A DNA stretch of 64,000 bases from CAYYNQ01 sp964473105 (GCA_964473105.1 CAYYNQ010000103.1:1-64000); one strand, 5' to 3'. Counted from the stretch's first letter, positions 19,221 through 28,872 are shown. Made by a program: numbers and translations. Notes: generated by a model not told the origin, from the letters alone.

Positions 19221-19741
19221 GGTGCGGTTCCTTTATGTGTATCGTGACCTATCAGGTTACCCATGAACCAGCTAGCCATCTTATCAGTCGTGGAGCCCAT
19301 TGCCCAACAATGGCCCTTTACGATCATGCCGTCCAGCGCGGTATTTATGGTCCGGTGCCTGTCGCACTTCGTTCCGGTTTCCAGGCCGGGAAAATTACAG
19401 ATGGAAAATGGGTCCTGGATATTGTCCTGCATGTGCATTTTCCTCAGAAGGCTATGCCTCTCGATGATATCGTGACGTGTTTCCCCCAAGGAAAACGGTA
19501 AGGGGCATCTTAACCCCATCTCAGAATTTAAACAATGGGTGCATGATACAATGGAGTGGCGCTATTGATGTTTTCATGCCCGATCGGGCCCGTATGGATT
19601 TTCAATGACCATGATCACAGTGACGAGAACACTTCCTGACTTTACAAGACATGATTCGCCGGGCCCGGTTATATGCACGAACATTGCCATTCCAGGGGGG
19701 ATCTGTTTTAATGTGCCTCCACATTTATTCGAGGGTCGGCC
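19221..19741. other. 520-base spacer, no recognisable gene
   Basis: Overlapping frames of ~70-110 codons occur on both strands (19163-19501 plus, 19217-19519 minus), but neither shows a ribosome site or any recognisable protein pattern, and the plus one begins inside the HAD gene. No hairpin with a T-run was seen. Confidence 0.5.
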
Positions 19742-21307
19742 ATGAAGATCGTGACTGTTGAACAGATGCGTCGGATCGAGTATATCACGATCCATGAACG
19801 TGGAATTCCGGGATCGGTCCTGATGGATCGGGCAGGTCGTGCCGTTGTGCGTGAGGCGATGGGACGTTTTGAGCCGGGCAAGGTGGCGATCGTGACGGGT
19901 AAGGGCAACAACGCCGGCGATGGTTTTGTCGTCGCGAGGGAATTATCGCGTCTCGGGGTGACCGCGACGCTTCTGCACCTGAGTCCCCCAGGTGATCTTT
20001 CCGGAGATGCGTTGGATGCCTGGAAACAGGTTCCCGAAGATGTTCAGCGCCTGTCCGCCCCGGACCCGTGTGCTTTCTACGAGCAGCTGATCGACCACGA
20101 TCTGGTTATCGATGCAATCCTTGGAACGGGTCTTAGGGGAAGCGTTGTCGAGCCCTGGTCGCAGTATATTCAGTCCATCAATACCTGTCGGAGACATGTT
20201 TTGTCGGTTGATATACCATCGGGTCTTCCGGGTGACGGTTTCAGTGAAATGAGCAGGGACGCGGCACCGCCGTGTGTCCAGGCAACCCTCACCGTCGCAA
20301 TCGGGTTGCCCAAGATCGGCATGATGAGCAACCCGGGAATTCGCCTGACAGGAACGGTGGTGGTTGATGATATCGGGTTTCCAGATGACCTGTTGGACGA
20401 TGATGCAATCAAGACAAACCTCTTGACATTGGAAGGGGCCGCCCGGTTGTTGCCGGCACGCAGGCCGGACGGCCACAAGGGGGTATTTGGACGTTTGATG
20501 ATACTGGCCGGGAGTGAAGGTATGACGGGGGCGGCGGTTCTTTCCGCCCGGGCCGCGACCCGGTCGGGCGTGGGGCTGGTTTACAGCATGTACCCGGCGC
20601 CGCTAGGGGGGATTATGGAGAGCCATTTGGTTGAACCGGTCAAGTTGCCACTTGAGTCGACTTGTCCCTGGTTTGTCAGGGGGCATTCGGTTCCGGTTCT
20701 GGAGGCCACGCTGGGGATGGATGCAGTCGCGATCGGGCCGGGAATCGGCACACGTGACGAAACAGGGAATTTCCTCTTCGATATTGTGAAGGGTGTCACT
20801 TCATCCCTTGTAATCGATGCGGACGGATTGAACCTGCTTGTGGGCAGGTCGTTACGCTTGAAGGAAAGAGAAGCCCCCTGTATCCTCACTCCACACCCCG
20901 GTGAAGCGGCGCGCCTGCTGCATTGCTCCGTAGAGAATGTGGAAAATGACCGATTGAATGCCAGCTGGGAGTTATGCGCGGCGCAGCAGGCTGTGGTTGT
21001 TCTAAAAGGGGGACTGACGCTTATCACGACTCCAGAGGGCCAGTCCTACTTTAATCCGACCGGAAATAGCGGACTGGCAAAAGGAGGGAGCGGTGATGTC
21101 CTGACAGGCCTTGTTTCGGGGTTGCTTGCCCAAGGGATTGGGGGGGTATCAGCAGCCTGCTTGGGGGTATTTCTGCATGGGCTGGCGGCCGATATTGCAT
21201 TGAAGAAAATGAGCAGTCGGGCAATGTTGCCTTCGGATGTGATCGAGGCGCTAGGCCCGGCATTTCTGAGGCTTGAAGATATAGGGAAGTCATCACGCAT
21301 GTTCTGA
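19742..21307 (+). CDS. nnr: Bifunctional NAD(P)H-hydrate epimerase / ADP- or ATP-dependent dehydratase
   Basis: This metabolite-repair enzyme restores damaged NAD(P)HX to NAD(P)H. The N-terminal YjeF_N epimerase domain (about 1-220) shows DRAGRAVVREA, VTGKGNNAGDGFVVAR and IDAILGTGLRG. The C-terminal ribokinase-like dehydratase domain (about 225-515) shows GHKGVFGRLMILAGSEGMTGAA, IGPGIG, IDADGLNLL, LTPHPGEAARLL and the NSGLAKGGSGDVLTG motif. The 521 residues match the fused form. GAGG eight bases upstream supports the ATG. hemW starts two bases after its stop, suggesting an operon. Confidence 0.95.
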   Translation: MKIVTVEQMRRIEYITIHERGIPGSVLMDRAGRAVVREAMGRFEPGKVAIVTGKGNNAGDGFVVARELSRLGVTATLLHLSPPGDLSGDALDAWKQVPEDVQRLSAPDPCAFYEQLIDHDLVIDAILGTGLRGSVVEPWSQYIQSINTCRRHVLSVDIPSGLPGDGFSEMSRDAAPPCVQATLTVAIGLPKIGMMSNPGIRLTGTVVVDDIGFPDDLLDDDAIKTNLLTLEGAARLLPARRPDGHKGVFGRLMILAGSEGMTGAAVLSARAATRSGVGLVYSMYPAPLGGIMESHLVEPVKLPLESTCPWFVRGHSVPVLEATLGMDAVAIGPGIGTRDETGNFLFDIVKGVTSSLVIDADGLNLLVGRSLRLKEREAPCILTPHPGEAARLLHCSVENVENDRLNASWELCAAQQAVVVLKGGLTLITTPEGQSYFNPTGNSGLAKGGSGDVLTGLVSGLLAQGIGGVSAACLGVFLHGLAADIALKKMSSRAMLPSDVIEALGPAFLRLEDIGKSSRMF

Positions 21308-21309
21308 AT

Positions 21310-22521
21310 ATGTTCCTGCCTGCGATTGATCCTGAGATGCCAAACAAAGGTGTAAAGAAATTGAATGCCATTGCCAACATGGGGGGGGTTTATATTCACT
21401 GGCCGTTCTGCGAACGCAAGTGCCCCTATTGTGATTTTCATACCTTTGGAGCGGAACACCCGAATTCGGGCTTTGCCGCTTCATACCATGCAGCTTTGAT
21501 CCGGGACATTGAAAGCCTCGGTGAATTTTTGGGTTGGGATGAACCGGCGCGGGTTGACACGATATATTTCGGCGGCGGAACGCCCGGCCTGATGGGGGCG
21601 CGATTTCTTGAGAGTCTGATGCGTTCGCTGGAACAGGTATTCAGAGTTGAGGCAGGGCCCGAGATAACGATCGAGATCAACCCGGTCTCAGCTGAAATCA
21701 TCGGTCTTGATGGAATGCTGGCAAGCGGCATCAATCGCGTCAGCATCGGATGCCAATCATTCAACGACCGGTTGCTTGGGCAGCTGGGCCGTCTTCATGA
21801 TGGCATTACCACGCGCCGATCCCTCGATCATATTTGTAGCCTTGGATTAGGGAATATTTCCATGGATCTAATGTTCGGTGTTCCGACCCAGACCCCCGAT
21901 GAATTTCTTGATGATCTTGAAATTCTGCTGTCGTATCAACCCGAACATATCTCGGCTTACAATCTGACAGTCCATGAAGATACGCCGTTTGGTCATCGGC
22001 ATAGGGAGGGAAAGTTGTGTCTTCCGAATGAATCGGAACAGGTTATCATGTTCGAGACATTGATGGACAGGCTTGATGAAGCGGGTTACGAGCATTATGA
22101 AGTATCGAATTGGTGCCGTTCCGGAATGCAGAGCCGTCACAACTCAAAATACTGGAGCGAGTGCAACCTGTTTGCCGCCGGCATATCCGCGCGGGGTGTG
22201 TATAATGGCATGCGTTATGAGGTCCTCGCAGATCTGAAGAAATACATCGATTATGGCGCAACGGAGATCAGGGGGGGGCTGGATGCACCGGTGGGTGATC
22301 GATCCAGAGAGGGTGAAATCATGATGCTTGCAATGAGGCGTGTCAAGGGTGTCAGCTGGAAGGAACTGGCGGCGTGGTCGGGATGTGATATAAGGGAATA
22401 CTATCGGACTGAACTGAAACATCTGGTTGAAGAAAACTTGGTCGAAACCAGCATGGTTGGAATCAGGCCTACCCGGCAGGGTATCCTGATGAATGACAGT
22501 GTTGCACTAAGGTTCTTCTGA
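21310..22521 (+). CDS. hemW: HemW-like radical SAM protein (coproporphyrinogen oxidase family)
   Basis: The 4Fe-4S cluster motif CERKCPYC (C34, C38, C41) is followed by DFHTFG, then FGGGTPGLM, ISIGCQSFN-like VSIGCQSFND, GLGNISMDLMFGVPTQT and the C-terminal HemN_C part. HemW proteins carry heme as a chaperone and are often misannotated as oxygen-independent coproporphyrinogen III oxidase; the CX3CX2C-DF pattern fits HemW. Ribosome sites are poor for all candidate starts (21310, 21337, 21379); homologues usually start near 21379, a few residues before the VYIHWPF strand. It follows nnr by two bases. Confidence 0.88.
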   Translation: MFLPAIDPEMPNKGVKKLNAIANMGGVYIHWPFCERKCPYCDFHTFGAEHPNSGFAASYHAALIRDIESLGEFLGWDEPARVDTIYFGGGTPGLMGARFLESLMRSLEQVFRVEAGPEITIEINPVSAEIIGLDGMLASGINRVSIGCQSFNDRLLGQLGRLHDGITTRRSLDHICSLGLGNISMDLMFGVPTQTPDEFLDDLEILLSYQPEHISAYNLTVHEDTPFGHRHREGKLCLPNESEQVIMFETLMDRLDEAGYEHYEVSNWCRSGMQSRHNSKYWSECNLFAAGISARGVYNGMRYEVLADLKKYIDYGATEIRGGLDAPVGDRSREGEIMMLAMRRVKGVSWKELAAWSGCDIREYYRTELKHLVEENLVETSMVGIRPTRQGILMNDSVALRFF

Positions 22522-23001
22522 GTGGAAATTCTATCATGACACATGCAGGCTTGGGGTCACCCCTTTTGGGATTTCCAATTCTTTTGGCCCATTCAGATCC
22601 TTGGCCGCCTTTGTTTATCCCGGAAGAAGGAAATCTTAGGGTGAGCAACATGGATAGGTGTATGTTCTGTCCATCTGGCTCTAACGGTTGGGGATTATTT
22701 CCCGGAAGCCACGCTGGACTGATTCGCTTCAGGATAGTTATGGCGTAGGCCAAGCGGAAGGCTTATTCAGGATTCAAGAGCACGATACTGCAAATGTGGA
22801 TGTTGGGTTACGATCCGGGTTCTCCGGATTGAAGTCGTTTTTTTTAAGCTGATGATGTTATTCTGTTTAACGCGTCTTTGTGTTAAAAAGACGTCCGTGA
22901 CTGAAGAGACAGGGCTGTCCAAACATTATTCTCGTTCCCGGTTTCATGATGACCTGTGTATTCATGGCCCGATCGTGTATCGGTCAAAGGACGAATCAAA
23001 A
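22522..23001. other. 480-base spacer upstream of the broken nucleoside transporter
   Basis: No protein-like frame is seen except the in-frame extension of the transporter from 22852, whose residues do not resemble the family. It contains a possible terminator at 22813-22845. No nucleoside-related riboswitch was recognised. Confidence 0.45.
22813..22845 (+). terminator. Possible rho-independent terminator after nnr-hemW
   Basis: A perfect six-pair stem ATCCGG/CCGGAT with a five-base loop lies at 22813-22829, followed eight bases later by eight consecutive T residues (22838-22845). The stem is short and the gap to the T-run longer than ideal, so this is a moderate call. It sits ~290 bases after hemW and just before the transporter remnant. 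Confidence 0.35.
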
Positions 23002-23834
23002 ATGGATCGACTCCAGGGTTTTCTGGGCATGGCTGTTTTGCTGGGTATTGCATTTCTGCTTTCGAATAATCGGGCACGAATCAACTGGAAGACGATTATT
23101 ATAGGCGTTGGACTTCAAATTATGCTGGGGGTTGTGCTGCTGAAAATGGGCCCAGTCTCGAGGGCCTTCCGTCTGCTTGCCGCCAAGGTTGAGGAATTTT
23201 TGCGGATGTCTGACCAAGGGGCGAATTTTGTCTTCGGACCGCTGGTTGACTCTGTCATGCTGTCCAAACTGATCGTGTCGGCACAGAACAATGAATGGGT
23301 TCAACAGGTAGACTTTACAGGCGCAGAACTGGGCATGGGTTTCGTGTTTGCTTTCAAGGTCCTTCCAACTATTATTTTCTTTTCAGCGTTCATATCCGTG
23401 ATGTATTACTTGGGGGTGATTCAGCACTTGATACGTGGTGTTGCGTGGATGATGAGGAAAACGATGGGAACCAGCGGCAGTGAGACACTCTCCTGTTCAG
23501 GAAACATCTTTGTAGGACAGACCGAGGGTTCGCTTCTGATTAGGCCCTATCTGGGCAAGATGACCCAGTCCGAGTTGTGTACAGTGATGTGTGGAGGCTT
23601 TGCCACAATTGCCGGAGGTGTGATGGCGGGGGTTTGGATGAAAAATCCGTGATTATTGCAACATATGCCTTTTGTGGGTTTGCGAATTTTGCGTCGATTG
23701 GGATCCAGATCGGCGGGATCAGTGTTCTGGCCCCGAATCGGCGACAAGACCTTTCAAAATTGGCGCTGAAGGCAATGCTAGGCGGTGCCCTTGCATCGTG
23801 GATGACGGCAACGATTTCCGGGATGCTGATGTGA
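23002..23834 (+). pseudogene. NupC/CNT-family concentrative nucleoside transporter, internal deletion with frameshift
   Basis: The first frame from the ATG at 23002 (AGGA upstream) gives a classical CNT start, MDRLQGFLGMAVLLGIAFLL, and continues through VFGPLVDS, FKVLPTIIFFSA, GTSGSETLSCSGNIFVGQTE and GGFATIAGGVMAGV. It then hits a stop at about 23650. Immediately after GGVMAGV the sequence switches to another frame, which encodes the family's C-terminus: DEKSVIIATYAFCGFANF, GIQIGGI and the end TATISGMLM at 23834. CNT proteins are ~400 residues; the two parts total ~277, so about 130-150 central residues, including much of the substrate and ion site, are missing. The result cannot encode a working H+/Na+-nucleoside symporter. 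The deletion could also be an assembly error. Confidence 0.85.
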
Positions 23835-23969
23835 TCTTCCTGAAGCAGGGATGACTTTTGTTCTCGGCCCGTTTACGGTGGAATCCAGGATCCCCAGACT
23901 TTGGATTCGAACCTCAAGAAAAAATCGGCACTGTCATCATTGCGGAGACGATATCGAAAGGTTGGAGAC

Positions 23970-25325
23970 ATGACGGAAACATCCATGCTTAAAGTTCAGA
24001 TGCCAGCTTGTGATTACCAGCCTCCGCAATATACTGGCCCGAGCCGCGAGGATGTCTTGACGATGAGACAACAGTATGCCAACCCGGCTATATTCACCCT
24101 CTACAGCGAACCACTGATGATTGTTGATGGTTATATGCAGTGGATGTTCGATGAGACAGGTCGACGCTACCTGGACCTGTTTGCTGGAATCGTGACCGTT
24201 TCGTGTGGGCACTGCCATCCAAAGGTGGTCCAGGCTATCAGGGGTCAAATGGACCGTATCCAACACATGACAACGATCTACCTACATCCGAATATGGCGA
24301 CATACGCAAAAAAACTCGCGTCAAAACTTCCGAATGGACTGGATGTCATTTACTTCGTCAACAGTGGCAGCGAGGCCAATGACCTTGCTATCACAATGGC
24401 ACGCCTCTACACAGGGCATTGGGATGTCATCGCACTGCAGAACGGTTACCACGGAGGCTCCTACAGTACGATGGGCCTAACTTCACTGTATACTTGGAAG
24501 TACCCGATGCCGCAGTCACCGGGGATCCATCACGCACCCAATCCAGACCCATACCGGTCACCTTTCCAAGGCACGCCGGATGCAATCGCACATATAGCCG
24601 CTGAGGAGATTCATCAGATCATACGGTATAGCACGCCGGGTCGTGTTGCGGCATATATCGGCGAGCCGCTTCAGGGAGTTGGCGGTGTCACCGGCAGTGC
24701 CGATAATTACATAGCAGAGGTCTATGAAATCACGCGCCGCCACGGTGGATTATGCATTTCTGATGAAGTACAGACGGGCTTTGGCCGGACGGGTGATCAT
24801 TACTGGGGGTTCCAGAATTGGGGTGTTGTCCCGGATATTGTGACGATGGCCAAGGGGATCGGAAACGGAGTGCCGCTGGGTGCGGTAGCGACACGAATGG
24901 ATGTTGCGGAGGTCCTCAGCCAGCGCACACATTTCAACACGTTTGGCGGAAATCCCGTATGTATGGCAGCCGGTGAAGCAGTAATTGACATTATCGATGA
25001 AGAGGGTTTACAGGAGAACAGCCGGATTGTTGGCACCTATTTCAAGGCCGGTTTGGAGAAACTGATGGATCGTCATCGGTTGATTGGGGATGTCCGTGGT
25101 ATGGGTTTGATGCTTGGGGTTGAGTTGGTCCGCGACCGAGATACGAAGGAGCCAGCAAGGGAGGAAACCTTGGATGTGTTGGAGCATGCACGCGAGATGG
25201 GAGTGCTGATTGGGAAGGGTGGACTGTTCGGCAACATTCTACGGATCAAGCCGCCGATGTGCATTACACGGGAGGATGCAGAATTCGCATTGGAAGTTCT
25301 TGACAAGGTATTCGCGCGGACATGA
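23970..25325 (+). CDS. Class III aminotransferase, AGXT2-like (beta-alanine / 3-aminoisobutyrate type)
   Basis: This is a PLP enzyme of the omega-aminotransferase group. Seen are FVNSGSEAND (129-138), LQNGYHGGSY, EPLQGVGG (232-239), the ISDEVQTGFGRTG strand with D265 contacting PLP, and MAKGIGNGVPLGAV with Schiff-base K295. The sequence style matches AGXT2, which uses glyoxylate or pyruvate as acceptor and beta-alanine or 3-aminoisobutyrate among donors. I chose the ATG at 23970, with AGG and GGAG just upstream; a TTG at 23901 would add 23 residues. It lies between the nucleoside transporter remnant and mmsA, whose product would oxidise the semialdehydes it makes. Confidence 0.85.
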   Translation: MTETSMLKVQMPACDYQPPQYTGPSREDVLTMRQQYANPAIFTLYSEPLMIVDGYMQWMFDETGRRYLDLFAGIVTVSCGHCHPKVVQAIRGQMDRIQHMTTIYLHPNMATYAKKLASKLPNGLDVIYFVNSGSEANDLAITMARLYTGHWDVIALQNGYHGGSYSTMGLTSLYTWKYPMPQSPGIHHAPNPDPYRSPFQGTPDAIAHIAAEEIHQIIRYSTPGRVAAYIGEPLQGVGGVTGSADNYIAEVYEITRRHGGLCISDEVQTGFGRTGDHYWGFQNWGVVPDIVTMAKGIGNGVPLGAVATRMDVAEVLSQRTHFNTFGGNPVCMAAGEAVIDIIDEEGLQENSRIVGTYFKAGLEKLMDRHRLIGDVRGMGLMLGVELVRDRDTKEPAREETLDVLEHAREMGVLIGKGGLFGNILRIKPPMCITREDAEFALEVLDKVFART

Positions 25326-25360
25326 ACTACATGACGGTGTCATTAGAAATGAGTTAAACA

Positions 25361-26854
25361 ATGGACCGATATAACAGGGTGGGTTCAGCATCTGAGCCTG
25401 GAAAAATATTATCTAATTACATCAATGGCCGTAGAATATCATCGAAAACAACGCGGGTACTTCCACTTCATTCCCCAGGGTCAGGCAGAATAATTGCGGA
25501 GGTCCCGCTATCTACCGATCTGGATCTTGAAGAGGCGGTCCGGACAGCACCCTTGGCTCAACTGAAATGGGGCGAGCAGACGTTCAGGGACCGCGCCCAG
25601 GTTCTGTTCCGGAGAAAATCGCTGATCGAATCTAGGATCGATGAGCTGGCTACGGTGGTCAGCTTGGAAAACGGGAAGACGCTGGAGGAGTCGCAGGCCA
25701 GTATCCTTCGTGGGATCGAGTGCATTGAATTCGCGACCAGTCTTCCACAGCTTTCACCCGGCAGGGTACTTCAAGTCGGTCGCGGGGTTGAATGCAAACT
25801 GGTCAGATATCCGCTTGGGGTCGTGGCGGGAATCACACCGTTCAACTTCCCATTCATGGTTCCGTTGTGGATGGCGCCAATGGCTATCGGTCTTGGCAAT
25901 GCTTTCATCCTGAAGCCCTCGGAACAGACCCCATTGTCTGCAATGGAGTTGGCAAATATTTTCGGGGAGGCCGGATTGCCTGATGGCTTGTTCTCAGTTG
26001 TCCATGGTGACCGCGAAGTGGTCGAGGCACTTTGTGACCATTCGCAAATCAAGGCCTTGGGTTTTGTGGGTTCCAGCCGTGTTGGGCGGCTTGTCTACAC
26101 ACGCGGCACTGCATCCGGAAAGCAGGTGCGTGCGATGGGTGGTGCCAAGAATCACCTGATTGTGGTTCCCGATGCCGAACCTGAGATGACGTCAGACAAT
26201 GTGGTTGCGTCTGTTGTTGGATGCGCAGGTCAGCGGTGTATGGCTGCCAGCGTGATGCTGGCAGTCGGCGATGTGGATCACATCGTGGAGAAGATTCACA
26301 AAAAAATGGGTCATGTCGTCGCGGGCAGTGATATTGGGGCCGTAATCAGCAGTCAGGCGAGAGATCGGATTGTGGGTTATCTTGAACGGGCTGAAAAAAA
26401 AGGTGCAAAACTTACGTTAGACGGTCGAGAACTTGTCGCCGCCGATGCCCCAAGCGGCGGATATTACATCGGCCCGTCAATTATCGACCACGCATTTCCC
26501 GAACATGAGGCCTCTTGTGAAGAAATATTCGGTCCGACACTGACCATTATACGGTGTGAGACACTGGATAAGGCCCTCGAGATCGAGAACAACAGCCACT
26601 ATGGTAATGCGGCATCGATATACACGAGCGACGGGAGGGTTGCGCAGCATTTTTCCGAGAATGCCAATTCCGGTATGTTGGGCGTTAATATAGGCGTCCC
26701 GGTACCGAGGGAACCGTTCCCGTTCGGCGGGTGGAACGCGAGCGCCTTTGGTGACGGCGATATATCCGGTGCGGGTGCGATAGACTTTTGGACGCGTGCG
26801 AAGAAAATCACGACCAAATGGTCGGATGAATTCAGGAGGGACTGGAGTAGCTGA
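25361..26854 (+). CDS. mmsA: Methylmalonate-semialdehyde dehydrogenase (CoA-acylating)
   Basis: This aldehyde dehydrogenase-superfamily protein converts methylmalonate or malonate semialdehyde with CoA and NAD+ to propionyl- or acetyl-CoA. Seen are PFNFPFMVPLWM (160-171), KPSEQTPLS (185-193), GFVGSSRVG, AMGGAKNH, where the general-base Glu of ordinary ALDHs is replaced as in MMSDHs, and GCAGQRCMAA with catalytic Cys293. Its 497 residues are normal. The ATG has no good ribosome site, but it lies 35 bases after the aminotransferase gene and is probably co-transcribed. It acts in valine, myo-inositol or pyrimidine catabolism; the neighbours favour the end of thymine/uracil breakdown. Confidence 0.92.
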   Translation: MDRYNRVGSASEPGKILSNYINGRRISSKTTRVLPLHSPGSGRIIAEVPLSTDLDLEEAVRTAPLAQLKWGEQTFRDRAQVLFRRKSLIESRIDELATVVSLENGKTLEESQASILRGIECIEFATSLPQLSPGRVLQVGRGVECKLVRYPLGVVAGITPFNFPFMVPLWMAPMAIGLGNAFILKPSEQTPLSAMELANIFGEAGLPDGLFSVVHGDREVVEALCDHSQIKALGFVGSSRVGRLVYTRGTASGKQVRAMGGAKNHLIVVPDAEPEMTSDNVVASVVGCAGQRCMAASVMLAVGDVDHIVEKIHKKMGHVVAGSDIGAVISSQARDRIVGYLERAEKKGAKLTLDGRELVAADAPSGGYYIGPSIIDHAFPEHEASCEEIFGPTLTIIRCETLDKALEIENNSHYGNAASIYTSDGRVAQHFSENANSGMLGVNIGVPVPREPFPFGGWNASAFGDGDISGAGAIDFWTRAKKITTKWSDEFRRDWSS

Positions 26855-27111
26855 TGCAACTGCCTCCGCTCACCCTGAGGGCTGGCCAGTTAACGTCAGC
26901 CATGCGCCATGGGATGGAAACCGGTTGTCTACAAGCGGGGTCATAATGACTTCGTTGATGCAGTGATGCCGTCCTGGGCGATTACAGCCGTCCGGATCAG
27001 CACTTGGGAGACCTAGGATGAAAGCCCAGATTTGAATCGTGTGTGTGGATGGGTTGTGATAGAAAGGTGCGTTGGCGCGAATATTCGGATCCGAGGACAT
27101 GGAGCGACAGG

Positions 27112-27834
27112 GTGAACGCACCTCGACCCAGAAAGAAGCAGGGAGCCCTCAAGGGGAGCACGTCCGTCATTGACGGGCAGGGTTCCAGCCCGCTTGCGAA
27201 GGATGGGATCCGCATCGATGATCCTGAATGGCAGAATGATTTCTATCTGCGCCAGCGGCTAAAACGCGCACGGATTCCCCGTCGGTATGCGTCGAAGACT
27301 TTAGGGACATTCGATGGCCGTAGCAGCCCAATTCTCGGGAACTTGACCAAGGATGCGGAACGATACGCCAAGGGTTTCAACTTTGAGGTGGAGTATCCAC
27401 GTGGCTTGCTGATGGAGGGACCTGTCGGTTGTGGAAAGAGCCACATGGCCATCGCAATTCTGCGTGAGATCATCCGGAAAGGATACAGCGGGCTTTATTA
27501 TAATTCACCCGATCTGCTGCGAGATATCCGGGCAACATTTTCAAAGGGAAGCCAGATCACCGAGGATGACCTTCTTGAGGAGGTCACGACGATCGATATG
27601 TTGGTGTTCGATGACATGGGGGCCGAGATGTGCACAAATTTTGTCCTCGACCGATTCTATTTGATTATCAATGAACGTTATACTGACTGTAAGCCAGTGA
27701 TAATCACAACCAATCTCTCACGTGAAGAACTGAAGAACCGGCTGGGTGAGCGTATTTTCAGCCGGATATTTGAGATGTGTACACCATTTGGTCCATTTCC
27801 GGAAAAGGACTGGCGGATTGATCATATGTACTGA
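27112..27834 (+). CDS. DnaC/IstB-like AAA+ ATPase (helicase-loader type)
   Basis: Walker A GPVGCGKS lies at 103-110, Walker B LVFDDMGAE at 164-172, sensor 1 as ITTNLS (198-203), and a GERIFSRI arginine-finger segment at 212-219. This is the arrangement of DnaC/DnaI helicase loaders and IstB. The N-terminal ~95 residues contain a basic stretch and a segment like the loader linker (LKRARIPRRYASKTLGTF). I chose the GTG at 27112, with GGAG seven bases upstream; the frame remains open to a GTG at 27043. No transposase or phage gene is adjacent, so a chromosomal replication role is possible, but IstB-like remnants cannot be excluded. Confidence 0.72.
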   Translation: MNAPRPRKKQGALKGSTSVIDGQGSSPLAKDGIRIDDPEWQNDFYLRQRLKRARIPRRYASKTLGTFDGRSSPILGNLTKDAERYAKGFNFEVEYPRGLLMEGPVGCGKSHMAIAILREIIRKGYSGLYYNSPDLLRDIRATFSKGSQITEDDLLEEVTTIDMLVFDDMGAEMCTNFVLDRFYLIINERYTDCKPVIITTNLSREELKNRLGERIFSRIFEMCTPFGPFPEKDWRIDHMY

Positions 27835-27906
27835 ACCATCCATGCGAAGGTTGTGATGTATGGAATAATTCCCGTTCCCTGAAAATTCAGTCCAAGGATC
27901 TCGTTT

Positions 27907-28872
27907 GTGTCTGATCCAAAATATGCAGTTATAATACCGAACTGGAATGGGGAGGAATTTATCGAGCGTTGCCTAGGTTCGGTGATGTCCGCCGCACATG
28001 ACTTGGATCGCCTGGGTGGCGGTCCAATGGAGTGGATTGTCACTGATGATGCAAGCGAAGATTTATCTCCACAGGTTATACAGGAACGTTATCCTGGGGT
28101 GCGTCTTGTCAGATTCAAGCGAAACCGGGGGTTTGCACGTTCGGTCAATATGGCCATGGAGATGTCCCGTGCTGATTGGGTTTTCTTGCTGAACAATGAC
28201 CTTGTCCTATCGACGGATTGTCTGTCACGTCTGGACGAGACACGCAGATCCTTCAAGGAATCGACAGAGCTATTTTCCATTGGGGCACAGACACTTGACT
28301 GGTCTACCCGCGAAACCAACCATGGAGGCCAGAATGCCATATGGCGGGATAGCATGATTGTTCAACAATCATTTCAGTCCGAAGCGGTGGCATCAAGCGA
28401 TTTCATTCAGGCGGGTGCTTGTCTCATCAACAGGTTGCGATTCCTCGAACTCGGAGGTTTTTCGCGAATTTATCACCCGGGTTATTGGGAGGATTATGAT
28501 CTGGCATTTCAGGCGCGTCGCAGAGGCTGGTTAAACCTATATGAGCCTCGTGCGATTGCCTGGCACCTTGGCCAGGGGTCGATGAGGCGTCTGCTTGGTG
28601 ATTATGGCCTGTCAATGGTGCGTAAACGTAACCAGCTTTTGTTCCAGTGGTTGAACATCATGGACCGGAGGATGTTGTTGATTCACCTGTTGAGCCTGCC
28701 ACCGCTTGTTTTTGCGGGAGATCATCGAAAGGGGGAATGCGGATGGGGCCGGGCGCTGCTGGAGGCTCTTCCGCATTTGAGGGCGGTCTTTTCCATTCGC
28801 CGGGACAGACGTGGCCAGTCGGGACAAGTCAGTGAACGAGAACTTCTGCGGCCACCTTCTGGAACAGCCTGA
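27907..28872 (+). CDS. Glycosyltransferase family 2, rhamnosyltransferase-like
   Basis: This GT-A fold transferase has YAVIIPNWNGEEFIERCL (6-23), VTDDASEDLS, FKRNRGFARSVNMAM, FLLNNDLVLS (the DxD-equivalent nucleotide-sugar/metal site) and GFSRIYHPGYWEDYDLAFQARRRGW, which carries the ED catalytic-base segment. It resembles polysaccharide rhamnosyl- or related transferases acting at the cytoplasmic membrane; donor and acceptor cannot be told. The GTG start has AAGGA eight bases upstream. It follows the DnaC-like gene by 72 bases and is otherwise isolated. Confidence 0.87.
   Translation: MSDPKYAVIIPNWNGEEFIERCLGSVMSAAHDLDRLGGGPMEWIVTDDASEDLSPQVIQERYPGVRLVRFKRNRGFARSVNMAMEMSRADWVFLLNNDLVLSTDCLSRLDETRRSFKESTELFSIGAQTLDWSTRETNHGGQNAIWRDSMIVQQSFQSEAVASSDFIQAGACLINRLRFLELGGFSRIYHPGYWEDYDLAFQARRRGWLNLYEPRAIAWHLGQGSMRRLLGDYGLSMVRKRNQLLFQWLNIMDRRMLLIHLLSLPPLVFAGDHRKGECGWGRALLEALPHLRAVFSIRRDRRGQSGQVSERELLRPPSGTA

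Noticed and set aside
19217..19519. Overlapping ~100-codon frames in the nnr upstream spacer
   Set aside because: No ribosome site, no recognisable motifs, and the plus and minus frames occupy the same bases, so neither is supported.
26853..26946. Short plus-strand frame starting in the mmsA stop (ATGA overlap)
   Set aside because: Only 30 codons with no protein-like features; the overlap is likely coincidental.
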